DNA from: SSSZ01 sp036732025
Lineage (GTDB): Bacteria > Pseudomonadota > Gammaproteobacteria > Burkholderiales > Rhodocyclaceae
Length of the DNA stretch: 64,000 nt
Assembly: GCA_036732025.1 (NCBI GenBank)
Contig: DAINDE010000003.1
Span: 1 to 64,000 of the forward strand
Direction: 5' to 3'
Below the pieces are notes generated by a model. That model searched no databases. It was not told where the DNA came from and worked only from the letters and a program-made list of their open reading frames with translations. A program made the position numbers and the translations under genes. Position 1 is the first letter of the stretch; each line of letters begins with the position of its first letter. Below are positions 17,928 through 27,104 of this stretch, piece after piece.

Positions 17928-18014
17928 TCAGGCCATGGCCTGTCCCTTGGGGACGGACTTGCACACCCTTTTTCGTGCGAGAGACTGACCTGGTCATCCC
18001 GCTGGAGTATCCCC

Positions 18015-20243
18015 ATGCAACCTCTTTCACTCACTCTCAAGGGCTTTCGCGGCATTCGCGATGGCCTGGGACGCGATGTCCTGACCCTGGATTTCGAGCG
18101 ACTGGCCGATGGCGCCGAACTGGTCGCCATCGCCGGCGCCAATGGGCGCGGCAAGACCACCGTGATGGACAACATGCACCCGTACCTCACGATGCCATCA
18201 CGTGCCGGCGTGGCGGGGCCGGGTGGGTTCTCCTACTACGACCACGTCTGTCTACCCGAAAACGAGAAGGACCTGATCTGGGCCCACGACGGTCGCCGTT
18301 ATCGCTCGCAGGTGGTCATCCGCGTGAACGGCCGGCGCAAGACCGAAGCCTTCCTGTTCGTGCTCGCCGACGATGGTGTCTGGAAGCCTGTGACGCTGGA
18401 CGACGGCCCCGTTTCGGACGGTAAGGTGGACACCTATACCAGCTGCGTCGAAGCCATCTGCGGCAGCGCCGACACCTTCTTCACTTCGGTGTTCTCGGCC
18501 CAGGGCAAGCGGCAACTGAGCGCCTACCGTAATGCCGAGATCAAGACCTTGCTGGCTGACTTGCTCGGACAAGAAGAAATCCGGGTGCTGGGCCAGAAGG
18601 CGAGCGAAACGGCCCGCCTGCTCAAAGCCGGTCTTGCGGCGATCCGGCAGGAACAGGCGGGATTGGATGCGGAAGCGCAGCGTATCGATGCTGAACGGCG
18701 TCGGCTCGACGGCGCTCAGGGCCGCGTCGCGCAGTGCCTGGCGGATCGGCAAGCGGCCCAGGCCGCGCAGGAGTCGGCCCGAACCCGGCATGCGCACTTG
18801 ATGGCCGAACGCGAGCAGTCGCGGGGCGTGGAGGCGCATCGGGGGCAACTTCAGGGCGAATGCCAAGCGATGATCCTGGCCGGCAAAGAGGCCATCGAAG
18901 CCTTGCAGGCTCAGGGCCGGGGCGAACAACAGCGGCTGCATCGACTGGAACAGCGTATTGCCCAGCGCCTCGCCCAGGAGTGCAACCGCCGGCAAGTGTT
19001 GCAGAACCAGCGCCGGCAGTGCCTTGCCGTGTTGGCGGGTGGGCAAGCGGTGCGGCATGCGGAGTGCCGTCTGCCCATGGCCGAGCGGGTTTTGTCGCTG
19101 CGTTCGGCGCAGGTCGGAGCATGGCGCCAACAGGTTCAACGCCTGACGCAGTGCCAAGCGGCGAAGCGTATGGTGCAGCAGAAGTTGTCCGGGATCGAAC
19201 GCGAGGCCGGCCAAGCGGCGCTCAAGGCCGAGGAACTGGCGCGGCGCTTCGGTCTCACTGGCGAGGTGCCCTGTGCCGGCACCGACCTGCAGGGGCAATG
19301 CCAGCTCCTGGGCGACGCGCGGGACGCCAAGGCCCTGATTCCCAGCGCGCAGGGGACGATCCAGCGGCTGGGGGGCGAGAAGGCGGCGGCACAGCAGGAA
19401 CTGAACGCCTTGTGTCGGCAGCATAAGGAACTCGCGGGTGCTCCCCAGGCGTTGGCCAGGGCCGAACTCCAGGCCGAGCTTGCCCGGGTGCGGGCCTCGC
19501 GGTATGCGCTGCTGGCAGCCCAAGCCGGTGAAATGGCGCGTGCCCGGACCACACTGGCCGGGATCGAGCAGGAGTTGACAGAACTGCGGACGGAACTGCC
19601 GGCCGCCCAGAGACAGGATGCCGCTGCCGGTCAGCCGCCTGCAGAGACAACCGAGGAGACCGCCGAGCGCCAACAGATCCATGCGGCACGTCAGGCCATC
19701 GCGGCCCGGCACGAACAGCAGGCCAAGTACTACCGGGCCACCCTGGATAGGTTCAGAGAGGCGCTGGCGGCTTTGCCGGCACCGTATGACGGGCAGCGGC
19801 TAATCGATGCCCAGACCGCGATGGAACAGGCGGCGCAGTCGGTGATTGCCGCCGAGCAGTCTCATCTGGGCGCAGTGCGGGATGCCGAAACCCTGGGCGC
19901 CCTCGTGCAGCAGGCAACAGCCCTGGCCGTTCGCCGAACTAATGTCGCCAACCGCATGGCCACGGTCGAAACCGAGTTGGGCCACTGGAATCTGTTCGCC
20001 AAGTGCATGAGCAACGACGGCCTGATTGCCCTGGCCATCGATGACGCTGGTCCGGCCTTGTCGGCACTTGCCAATGACCTCTTGCTCGCCTGTTACGGTC
20101 CCCGCTTCACGGTGTCCCTCCAAACGCTGGTGGAAACCGGCAAGGGCGAGCAGAAGGAGGGCTTCGACATCCTGGTGAACGACGGCGAGTCGGGCGAGAG
20201 CAAGAGCGTCGGCCTGATGAGCGGCGGCGAACGGGTCTGGATC
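18015..20243 (+). pseudogene. SMC/SbcC-like ATPase, copy A, 5' part (interrupted)
   Basis: The first 743 codons of an SMC/Rad50-like ATPase. The P-loop is GANGRGKTT at residues 41-49 and a long Gln/Ala/Arg-rich coiled coil follows. A CX8C pair in PCAGTDLQGQCQLL may stand in for a zinc hook, and the ABC signature LMSGGER precedes the break. The frame is cut immediately after VWI by the element at 20244-26406 and runs on into it for about 90 junk codons, ending at 20513. Walker B and the rest lie at 26407-26678. Without excision this copy cannot make a complete ATPase. About 86 of the first 100 residues match copy B. Confidence 0.85.
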
Positions 20244-20268
20244 TCATGCCGAGTTCGGCATGAGATCC
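20239..20268. repeat. 30 bp palindrome at the left insertion junction
   Basis: A perfect 14+2+14 palindrome. Its outer left arm starts with the last five bases of the interrupted gene (GGATC) and the matching GATCC is inside the element. It contains two opposed copies of ATGCCGA, a core also present in the terminal inverted repeats. The right junction has no counterpart. Confidence 0.8.
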
Positions 20269-20300
20269 ATTATGCCGCGCACCGGGTTATGCCGAGTCGC
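20267..20300 (+). repeat. left terminal inverted repeat, 34 bp
   Basis: Starts CCATTATGCCGCGC and ends TATGCCGAGTCGC. It is the exact reverse complement of 26372-26405. A further inverted copy of its inner part (ACTCGGCATA) lies at 20342-20351. Confidence 0.95.
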
Positions 20301-20494
20301 GCGGTAGGGGTGGGCCGCCTGCCCTCAAGCAAGATCACCGGACTCGGCATAGTCCCCGCGTGGCAATCCCCTCGATGTGGCTCGGCCTCGTCCGTCGACC
20401 GCAGATTCGCTGACCGGCATCTCCCCCCGAGGAAGGACTTGAGACCGAAAAAACCCGTGATAGGCTGGTTTGAACTTCTTCCCGAGGAGACGTC
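20301..20494 (+). promoter_or_regulatory. element leader before cargo copy B
   Basis: A stretch of 194 bases between the left terminal repeat and the cargo ATPase. It contains the subterminal repeat ACTCGGCATA and ends with GAGGAG as ribosome site. It shows no clear similarity to the leader of copy A, so the cargo gene probably has its own promoter here. Confidence 0.4.
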
Positions 20495-22996
20495 ATGCAA
20501 CCGCTCATACTGACCCTGAAAGGCTTCCGCGGCATCCGCGACGGCCTGGGCCTCGACACGATCACGCTCGACTTCGAGCGGCTGGCCGCTGGCGCCAAAC
20601 TGGTCGCCATCGCCGGCGCCAACGGGCGCGGCAAGACCACCGTGATGGACAACATGCACCCCTACCTGACCATGCCTGCGCGGGCGGCCATGGCCGGTCC
20701 GGGGGGGTTCTCCTACTACGACCACGTCGGCCTGCCCGAGAATGAGAAGGACTTGGTCTGGACCCACGTGGGCCGGCGCTACCGTTCACATGTGGTGATC
20801 CGCCTCAACGGCCGGCGCAAGACGGAGGCTTTCCTGTTCGTGCTGGCCGACGATGGTGCCTGGAAACCCGTGGTGCTGGACGACGGCACGGTCTCGGACG
20901 GGAAGGTCGAGACCTATAACCGCTGCGTCGAGGCGATCTGCGGCAGCGCCGATACCTTCTTCACCTCGGTGTTCTCGGCCCAGAACAAACGCCAGCTCAG
21001 CACCTACCGCAACGGCGAGATCAAGGCGCTGCTCGCCGACCTCTTGGGGCAGGCGGAAATCCAGGCACTGGGCCAGCAGGCGGCCGAAACGGCGCGCTTG
21101 CTCAAGGCCGGGCTGTCGGCGGTCCGGCACGAACAGGCGGGGCTGGAGGCGGAAGCGCGGCGGATCGAGAGCGAGCAGCGGCGCCTCGACAGTGCACCTG
21201 GCCGAGTCGCGCAGCATCTGGCGGCCCGGCAGGCGGCCCAAGCCCTGCTGGAGTCGGCCCGAACCCGGCATGCTCAACTGGTGGCGGAGCGCGAGCAGTC
21301 CCGGGGTGTGGAGGCCCGACGAGCGCAGCTGCAAGAGGAACGTCAAGGGGTGATCCAGGCCAGCACCCAGGCCATCGACGCCTTGGAAGTCCGGGATCGG
21401 GGCGAGGCCCAACGGCTGGAGCGGTTGGAGCAGCGCATCGCGCAACGGCTGACCCAGGAGCGCAACCGCCGGCAGGTCTTGCAGCACCAGCACCGCCAAC
21501 ACCTTGCGGTGCTGGCGGGAGCGCCGGCCGCGCGGCGGGCCGAGGCCCGCCTGCCCTTGGCCGAACGGGTCGCCTCCCTGCGCCGGGAGCGACTCGGCGC
21601 CTGCCGGGAACAGGTCCAGCGCCTGGCCCAATCTCAGGCATCGGAGCGCCTCGTCCAGCAGAAGCTCTCCGGGATCGAGCGCGAGGCTGGGCAAGCGGCC
21701 CTCCAGGCCGAGGAATTGGCACGTCGGCTCGGCCTGACCGGCGAAGTGCCCTGCGCCGGTACCGATCTGCAGGGGCGATGCCAACTCTTGGGGGACGCCC
21801 GCGAAGCCCAGGCCCTGATCCCCAGCGCCCAGGGGACAATCCAGCGGCTGGTGCGCGACAAGGCGGAAGCTGAACAGGAGTTGGAGGCCGTCCGCCGGCA
21901 GCACGAGGCGCTCGCTGCCGCCCCCCGGGCCTTGGCCCGATCCGAACAACGGGCCGAGGCTGCCCGCAACCGCGCCTCACGGTTTGCCCTGTTGGCGGCC
22001 CAGGCCGGCGAACTGGCGCGGGCTGAGAAGGCATTGACCGAGGTCGAGCAGGAATTGACGGAGTTGCGGGCCGCGCTGGGATCGGATACCGCCGATCAGC
22101 CGCCGATGGAGCGCCCCGAGGAGGCGGCCGAGCGTCACCAGATTCAGGCCACCCGGCAGAGCATCGCCGCCCAGCACGAGCAGCAGGCCAGGCACACCCG
22201 CGCCACCCTGGATCGGCTCCAGCAGGCGCTGGCGGCCTTGCCGGCGCCCTACGACGAGCAGCGCCTGGTCGACGCGCAAGCGACGATCGAACGGGCGGTG
22301 CAGTCGTTCGCCGCCGCCGAACAGGCCCACCTGAATGCGGTACGGGAGGCGGAAGCGCTGGGCGCTCTGGAGCGGCAGGCGACGGCCCTGGCCGATCGCC
22401 AAGCCCAGTTGGCTCGCCGTATCGCCCAGATCGACGTCGAGTTGGGCAACTGGAATCTGTTTGCCAAGTGCATGAGCAATGATGGATTGATCGCGCTGGC
22501 CATTGACGATGCCGGTCCGGCCTTGTCGGGGCTCGCCAACGATCTCTTGCTCGCCTGCTACGGCCCCCGCTTCACGGTGTCCATTCTGACGCTCGTGGCG
22601 ACCGCCAAGGGCGAACAGAAGGAAGGTTTCGACATCCTCGTGCATGACGGCGAATCGGGAGAAAGCAAGAGCATCGGACTGATGAGCGGCGGGGAAAGGA
22701 CGTGGATCGAGTCCTGCCTGACCCGCGCGATCGCCCTGTACCTCGCCCAGCACGCCGGCCGACGCTACCAGACCCTGTTCTCGGACGAGGCCGACGGGGC
22801 GCTCGACCCCGAGCGCAAGCGCATGTTCATGGCGATGAAGCGCGAAGTGCTGCGCCTGGGCGGCTACGAACGGGAGTTCTTCATCTCGCAGACGCCCCAG
22901 CTGACCGCCATGGCGGATCGGGTGATCGACCTGGATGCCCTGCAGGCGGGGACCCGGGCCGATGCCGGTCAACCGCTTGAGATGATTGACGCATGA
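20495..22996 (+). CDS. SMC/SbcC-like ATPase, copy B (intact, RIT cargo)
   Basis: A complete 833 aa SMC/Rad50-like ATPase: P-loop GANGRGKTT at residues 41-49, a coiled coil of some 500 residues with a CX8C pair (PCAGTDLQGRC) in the middle, a second globular half starting near ELGNWNLFAKCMSNDG, signature LMSGGER, and Walker B LFSDEADGALDPER. It lies inside the RIT element and is homologous along its whole length to the gene the element interrupts, yet clearly diverged, so it is not a fresh duplication. I infer that it replaces the lost function and partners the SbcD-like protein at 16617. Confidence 0.88.
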   Translation: MQPLILTLKGFRGIRDGLGLDTITLDFERLAAGAKLVAIAGANGRGKTTVMDNMHPYLTMPARAAMAGPGGFSYYDHVGLPENEKDLVWTHVGRRYRSHVVIRLNGRRKTEAFLFVLADDGAWKPVVLDDGTVSDGKVETYNRCVEAICGSADTFFTSVFSAQNKRQLSTYRNGEIKALLADLLGQAEIQALGQQAAETARLLKAGLSAVRHEQAGLEAEARRIESEQRRLDSAPGRVAQHLAARQAAQALLESARTRHAQLVAEREQSRGVEARRAQLQEERQGVIQASTQAIDALEVRDRGEAQRLERLEQRIAQRLTQERNRRQVLQHQHRQHLAVLAGAPAARRAEARLPLAERVASLRRERLGACREQVQRLAQSQASERLVQQKLSGIEREAGQAALQAEELARRLGLTGEVPCAGTDLQGRCQLLGDAREAQALIPSAQGTIQRLVRDKAEAEQELEAVRRQHEALAAAPRALARSEQRAEAARNRASRFALLAAQAGELARAEKALTEVEQELTELRAALGSDTADQPPMERPEEAAERHQIQATRQSIAAQHEQQARHTRATLDRLQQALAALPAPYDEQRLVDAQATIERAVQSFAAAEQAHLNAVREAEALGALERQATALADRQAQLARRIAQIDVELGNWNLFAKCMSNDGLIALAIDDAGPALSGLANDLLLACYGPRFTVSILTLVATAKGEQKEGFDILVHDGESGESKSIGLMSGGERTWIESCLTRAIALYLAQHAGRRYQTLFSDEADGALDPERKRMFMAMKREVLRLGGYEREFFISQTPQLTAMADRVIDLDALQAGTRADAGQPLEMIDA

Positions 22997-23116
22997 AGGC
23001 GAAGGACCTCGCCAGCATACAGTTCGTCGGCGACCGGCCCCCAGGGACCGACGTCGTTGCGCCAAGGGCGGCGTCGAACCCCACCGCCCTCGGCGACCCG
23101 GACACCGGCGCAGTGC

Positions 23117-24118
23117 CTACAAGGCGTTGAGGAAGGCCATCAATTGGTCGTCCGGCCGATAGCGGCCCGGCTTGCCGCCGTGCGGCAGGGCCCGGTCCAA
23201 CACCTGCTGCTTCAAGGTCAGGTCAGCGTCGAGATAGATCTGCGTCGTTTCCAGCGACTCATGGCCGAGCCACATTGCGATGACCGCGCGGTCGACGCCG
23301 GCCTGCAGCAGTTCCATCGCCGTGGTGTGGCGCAAGACATGGGGCGTCACCCGCTTGTCGGCCAGCGACCGGCAGACCTTCGCGGCCGCCGCGACATGCT
23401 TGGCCACGAGGTACTGGACGCCGTCGGCGCTGAGCCGTTCCCCGCGGGCGCTCGGAAATACCACAGGCGCCTCGGGGACCAGATCGTGACGCATCCAGGC
23501 CTGCAAGACCGCCCGGGTTGGCTTCGCCAGCGGGGTGCAGCGCTCCTTGCGTCCCTTGCCGAGCACATGAACGTGCGCGCCGTCCTCAAGTCGGATGTCC
23601 TCGCGGCGCAACGCCGTCAGTTCGGAGAGCCGCAGCCCCGTCTGTACGGCGAGCAGCAACAGGGCATGATCGCGACGCCCGGCCCAAGTATGCTGATCGG
23701 GAGCCGCCAACAGTGCGTCGACCTCGGCTCGCGTTAGATGGCACACCTGGATGCGCGTGCAGCGTTTGCCCGGGATGGCCAGGACGCGCTGGATCTGGGC
23801 AGCGTGGTCGGGGGCCTCGAAGGCCGCGTACCGGAAAAACGACCGAATGGCGCTCAGGCGCAGGTTTCGGCTGCGCGCCGTGGCCCCCCGCTTGCCCTCC
23901 AATTCGTCGAGAAATGCGGTGAGCAGCGGGGCGTCGATCTGGGCGAGCTTGAGCGCGCTGGGCGATGTTCCCAAGTGCTGCCGCGCAAAACGCAGCAGCA
24001 GCCGGAAGGTGTCGCGATAGGACGCCAGGGTATGCGGACTGACCTGCTGCTGTTGCATCAGCCGGCGCGTGAAGAACCCCTCCAGCAGGGGCGCGAAGTC
24101 GGGGGCGGTGGTGATCAT
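23117..24118 (-). CDS. ritC: RIT tyrosine recombinase C
   Basis: The 333 aa tyrosine recombinase has an N-terminal SAM-like core-binding domain (SPHTLASYRDTFRLLLRFA, about residues 27-45) and a catalytic domain with Arg in TGLRLSEL, HVLRHTTAMELL and LGHESLETTQIYLDAD carrying the Tyr. All catalytic residues look intact. The ATG at 24118 gives a 4 bp overlap with ritB; longer in-frame extensions upstream overlap ritB and are not real. It is the last gene of the trio. Confidence 0.9.
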   Translation of the reverse strand: MITTAPDFAPLLEGFFTRRLMQQQQVSPHTLASYRDTFRLLLRFARQHLGTSPSALKLAQIDAPLLTAFLDELEGKRGATARSRNLRLSAIRSFFRYAAFEAPDHAAQIQRVLAIPGKRCTRIQVCHLTRAEVDALLAAPDQHTWAGRRDHALLLLAVQTGLRLSELTALRREDIRLEDGAHVHVLGKGRKERCTPLAKPTRAVLQAWMRHDLVPEAPVVFPSARGERLSADGVQYLVAKHVAAAAKVCRSLADKRVTPHVLRHTTAMELLQAGVDRAVIAMWLGHESLETTQIYLDADLTLKQQVLDRALPHGGKPGRYRPDDQLMAFLNAL

Positions 24119-25047
24119 GGCCGTTTCTCCCAACGCTGCTCGAGCCGGGCGAGCGCCTGCCCCATCAGTTCGGGGCAGGCACTGAGGTACCAGTAGGTGT
24201 GCTCGATGCCCACGTGACCGAGGAAGGTCGACAGGATGGGCAGTCGCCGCTCGACGTCGTCGCCGGCGCGGTACCAGCGCAGCAGAGTCTGGATGGCGAA
24301 GCGGTGGCGCAGGTCGTGCAGGCGCGGCCGCGGAGCGCCGGTCGGCGTCGATATCCCCGCTTGGTCGAGCAAGCGGTAGAAGGTGCGATGGATCGTGCTC
24401 GGCAGCAACGGCGTGCGCCGACCCGACACGAAAAAGTGAGATTGCGAAACCCCGCGCAGCCACACATCGCGCCGCGCCCGGTAGCGCGTGAGTTCCCGCC
24501 GGGTTGAATCGTCGATCGGTACCCAGCGCGACTTGCCGAACTTCGTCTGTCGAATCGTCAGCAGCCCCTGGTTGAGATCGACATCGCCGAGCTGGAGGCG
24601 GATCGCCTCGCCCAGGCGCAGCCCCGTCACGCTGAGCAAGCCGAGCAGGCCATGGTAGGTCCATCGCCGCAGGCCGTCGTCGGGAGGCAGGTCCAACGCG
24701 CAGCTCAGCAATCGCGCGACCTCGTCGTCGGAATACAGGTATGGCTGCCGGCGGCGCAGGCGTGAAGGCAAGAGATCGACCGGCGGGATCTCGGTGGCAG
24801 GGTCGTTCGCGAGATGATGGCGAGCAAACCCCCGGACCCTGCGCAACCGATCCGCGGCGCTGCCCGGGCGCGTCGAGGCGTTGCCCACCGCCCACTCCAG
24901 GGCAGCCGCGGTCGTGATCCGGGTGGCTCCCCGGCGCTCCATGAAATCCAAAAACTCGGCCAGCGAATCTTCGTGTGCCCGCAGCTTGAACCCGAGGGCG
25001 CGACGTAAGGCCAGGTAGTCCTGGGCAGCTTCTCGCAGCAGCTTCAT
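24115..25047 (-). CDS. ritB: RIT tyrosine recombinase B
   Basis: The 310 aa middle recombinase of the trio has LREAAQDYLALRRALGFKLR at the N-terminus, catalytic Arg in TGLRLGEAIRLQ, HDLRHRFAIQTLL, and FLGHVGIEHTYWYLSACPE with Tyr. The set looks intact, with an insert between HDLRH and LGH, as RIT B proteins tend to have. The gene overlaps ritA and ritC by 4 bp each, indicating coupled translation. Confidence 0.9.
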   Translation of the reverse strand: MKLLREAAQDYLALRRALGFKLRAHEDSLAEFLDFMERRGATRITTAAALEWAVGNASTRPGSAADRLRRVRGFARHHLANDPATEIPPVDLLPSRLRRRQPYLYSDDEVARLLSCALDLPPDDGLRRWTYHGLLGLLSVTGLRLGEAIRLQLGDVDLNQGLLTIRQTKFGKSRWVPIDDSTRRELTRYRARRDVWLRGVSQSHFFVSGRRTPLLPSTIHRTFYRLLDQAGISTPTGAPRPRLHDLRHRFAIQTLLRWYRAGDDVERRLPILSTFLGHVGIEHTYWYLSACPELMGQALARLEQRWEKRP

Positions 25048-26279
25048 TGTCCACCTCCCGGCCAGGGAGTGGCCAAGGGGCGCAGGGCAGCCAGATCCAC
25101 CTTGGCGTAGATCAGGGTCGTTCGCTGCCGCCGGTGCCGCAGGACTTCGCCGATCTCGGCCAAGGAGGCCCCGTCGCGAAGCAGCTGTGTTGCCAATGCA
25201 TGGCGCAGTGCATGGGCGCCCTGGCTGGGCGGATTCAAGCCCGCCCGGCCCAAGGCGCGGCGGACGATGCCGGCGATGGCCGTGCCGCTGGCGAACCCCT
25301 GGCGCGGCGCTTGCGCTCGGACAAAGACGTGGCGCGACGGACAGGGCGGGCGCGCCTCGCGCAGATACATGGCCAAGGCTTCACCGACATCCGGCGGCAT
25401 CGGCAGGCGATCGATCCGGGTCTCGCCGTTGCGAATCCGCAGCTCGCCCGCGCGCCAGTCGATATCCTCCAGCCGCAGCGCGGCGACCTCGCCTGCCCGC
25501 AGCCCCAATCGCGCGAGCAGCAGGATGATCGCATAATCGCGGCGACCATTGGCCGTGGTGCGGTCGCAGTGTGCGAGGATGCCGCGGACGTGATCGGCGT
25601 CCAGGGCCCGCGGAATCGACGAGAGCGACCAGTGGGCCGGTGCGGGGATGCTCTGGGACAGATCGGTACCGATCAGGCCTCGGTGGTAGGCAAAGCGCAA
25701 GAAGGCACGCAACCCGCCGGCCACCCGCTTCGCCGTCGCGGGACCGCACGCCTGGGTGACCTGCAGCACATGCGCAACGACTTCCTGGGCGGTCATGCGC
25801 GCGACGTCCACCTCGCCCTCGCCGAAGAGCGCTGCCAGGAGGCGCTTGGCATCCTGCCGGTGCGTATGGATCGTCGACGGCGCCAAGTTGCGTTCCCAGC
25901 GCAGATAGTCCACATACTCGGTTGCCAGGCGTTGTGCCGGGCTCGGCAGTGGCGCGGGTGCCGTCAGGACGACGATGCCACTATCGCCCAGATGCGTCAG
26001 CAGCCGCAGCAGCGTGGGACGATCCTCGTATCGCGGCGTTCGGCGGCGCTTGCGATGGCGGAGGAAGGCTTCGATGCCTTCCCGAGTGATGCCGTCAGCG
26101 GCAAGGCCTCGTCCCGTCAGCCAGCGGCTGAAGTCGCCAAGCAGCCACGCCGCGCGGCGCAGCGTAGCCTTCGCATACCCTTGGTTTGCCAGCCTGCCAA
26201 TGAAGGCGTCGATATGGGTCCCCAGCGGCCCGTCGTGCATCCGAGCGCGCGCCCACGGGCGCACAAACAGTTCTTCCAT
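25044..26279 (-). CDS. ritA: RIT tyrosine recombinase A
   Basis: The 411 aa recombinase is the largest and first of the trio. An N-terminal extension comes before the core-binding domain; then RLGLRAGEVAALRLEDI with Arg, GAHALRHALATQLLRDGAS, and VLRHRRQRTTLIYAKVD with the Tyr. Where others have LGH it reads LRH, so the second His is kept. GGAAGG seven bases before the ATG at 26279 supports that start over a TTG at 26300. Confidence 0.9.
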   Translation of the reverse strand: MEELFVRPWARARMHDGPLGTHIDAFIGRLANQGYAKATLRRAAWLLGDFSRWLTGRGLAADGITREGIEAFLRHRKRRRTPRYEDRPTLLRLLTHLGDSGIVVLTAPAPLPSPAQRLATEYVDYLRWERNLAPSTIHTHRQDAKRLLAALFGEGEVDVARMTAQEVVAHVLQVTQACGPATAKRVAGGLRAFLRFAYHRGLIGTDLSQSIPAPAHWSLSSIPRALDADHVRGILAHCDRTTANGRRDYAIILLLARLGLRAGEVAALRLEDIDWRAGELRIRNGETRIDRLPMPPDVGEALAMYLREARPPCPSRHVFVRAQAPRQGFASGTAIAGIVRRALGRAGLNPPSQGAHALRHALATQLLRDGASLAEIGEVLRHRRQRTTLIYAKVDLAALRPLATPWPGGGQ

Positions 26280-26371
26280 GATGATATCCTTCCGTGGCAA
26301 CCGGCCCCGGTGCGGAGAAAGTTATGCCGAGCAGTTTCGATGGGGAAGAACGGTCCGGGCGGGCATGCCGT

Positions 26372-26405
26372 GCGACTCGGCATAACCCGGTGCGCGGCAT
26401 AATGG
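26372..26405 (-). repeat. right terminal inverted repeat, 34 bp
   Basis: Exact reverse complement of 20267-20300. A subterminal copy of TTATGCCGAG in opposite orientation lies at 26322-26331, so both ends have the same pair of opposed core sites. Confidence 0.95.
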
Positions 26406-26406
26406 G

Positions 26407-26678
26407 TCAACGAGTGCCTGATTCGAGCGGTGGCGCTATACATCGCCCAGCACACAGGGCGACGCTACGGTGCGCTGTTCTCGGACGAGGCCGATGGGCC
26501 GCTGGACCCCGAGCGTAAGCGCATGTTCATGGCGATGAAGCGGGAGGTGCTGCGGCTGGGGGGGTATCAGCAGGAGTTTTTCGTGTCCCAGACGCCGGAA
26601 CTGACCGCCATGGCGGATGCGGTGATCGATTTGGAGGCCTGCGCGTCGGGCTACATGCCTTATGACAGATTTTTCTAG
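26407..26678 (+). pseudogene. SMC/SbcC-like ATPase, copy A, 3' part
   Basis: Continues the frame broken at 20243: NECLIRAVALYIAQHTGRR, then Walker B LFSDEADGPLDPE, then FVSQTPELTAMADAVIDLEA, ending in a short tail at the TAG. It aligns residue for residue with the end of copy B. It has no start of its own apart from an accidental GTG. Confidence 0.9.
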
Positions 26679-26768
26679 GGCAGCGAACTCCTTGACGGGA
26701 ATGCTCCTGCCTTTGGAGCGCCCTTGGGAAATACCGCCAATGGTAAACTTTGAATTTATTGGTTTGCC

Positions 26769-27017
26769 TTACGAGGGCGGGCCACCCTTCGGGTCCGAGA
26801 CGAAGGTTATTTTCAACTCGAGCCCCAGCGTTTTAGCGAGCCGATAGAGAATCAACAAGGGCGGATTCGCAATCCCTCGCTCCAGTTGCGAAACGTAAGT
26901 GCGGGCGACTTCCGCGGCGAGCGCAAATGTCTCCTGAGAAAGTTTGGCCTGTTGTCGGGCGGCCTTGATTTGGTCTGCCAACTGAAGGCACAGCCTGTTG
27001 AAATCTTTATCGTCCAC
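26769..27017 (-). CDS. HipB-like XRE regulator
   Basis: The 82 aa product is almost entirely a cro/C1 HTH (QIKAARQQAKLSQETFALAA, then ARTYVSQLERGIANPPL). It ends with a short beta-like ELKITFVSDP segment, as in HipB-type antitoxin and repressor proteins. No hipA partner is next to it. The local DNA is less GC-rich than the ICE core, marking the start of the cargo island. Confidence 0.8.
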   Translation of the reverse strand: MDDKDFNRLCLQLADQIKAARQQAKLSQETFALAAEVARTYVSQLERGIANPPLLILYRLAKTLGLELKITFVSDPKGGPPS

Positions 27018-27104
27018 ACGTTGAGCATGGGGGTGGCGAGACTATTAATCCACGGAATATAATCTACAAACATTCCGTATGCTTATTGAAGGCAGTTGCT
27101 TCCA

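Larger units (their letters stand above)
20244..26406. mobile_element. RIT (Recombinase In Trio) element with SMC-like cargo
   Basis: A 6.2 kb insertion splitting the SMC-like gene, with perfect 34 bp terminal inverted repeats (20267-20300, 26372-26405). It encodes three tyrosine recombinases whose genes overlap by 4 bp each, the hallmark of RIT elements. Unusually it also carries a complete homologue of the disrupted gene (20495-22996) between the left end and the trio. Comparison of the flanks with copy B suggests the uninterrupted gene read TGGATCAACGAG, so nothing was lost at the target and TC may be shared at the junctions. Each end carries extra inverted copies of TTATGCCGAG, probable recombinase sites. 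Confidence 0.85.

Noticed and set aside
18015..20513. A single 832 aa gene product
   Set aside because: Its last 90 or so codons come from the RIT element; the true gene continues after 26406.
20495..22996. Recent tandem duplication of the SMC-like gene
   Set aside because: Copies A and B differ by roughly one residue in seven at the N-terminus and their leaders do not match, so a fresh duplication is unlikely.
23117..25054. A 645 aa recombinase fusion
   Set aside because: The N-terminal part is another frame of ritB; the start at 24118 with a 4 bp overlap is the RIT arrangement.
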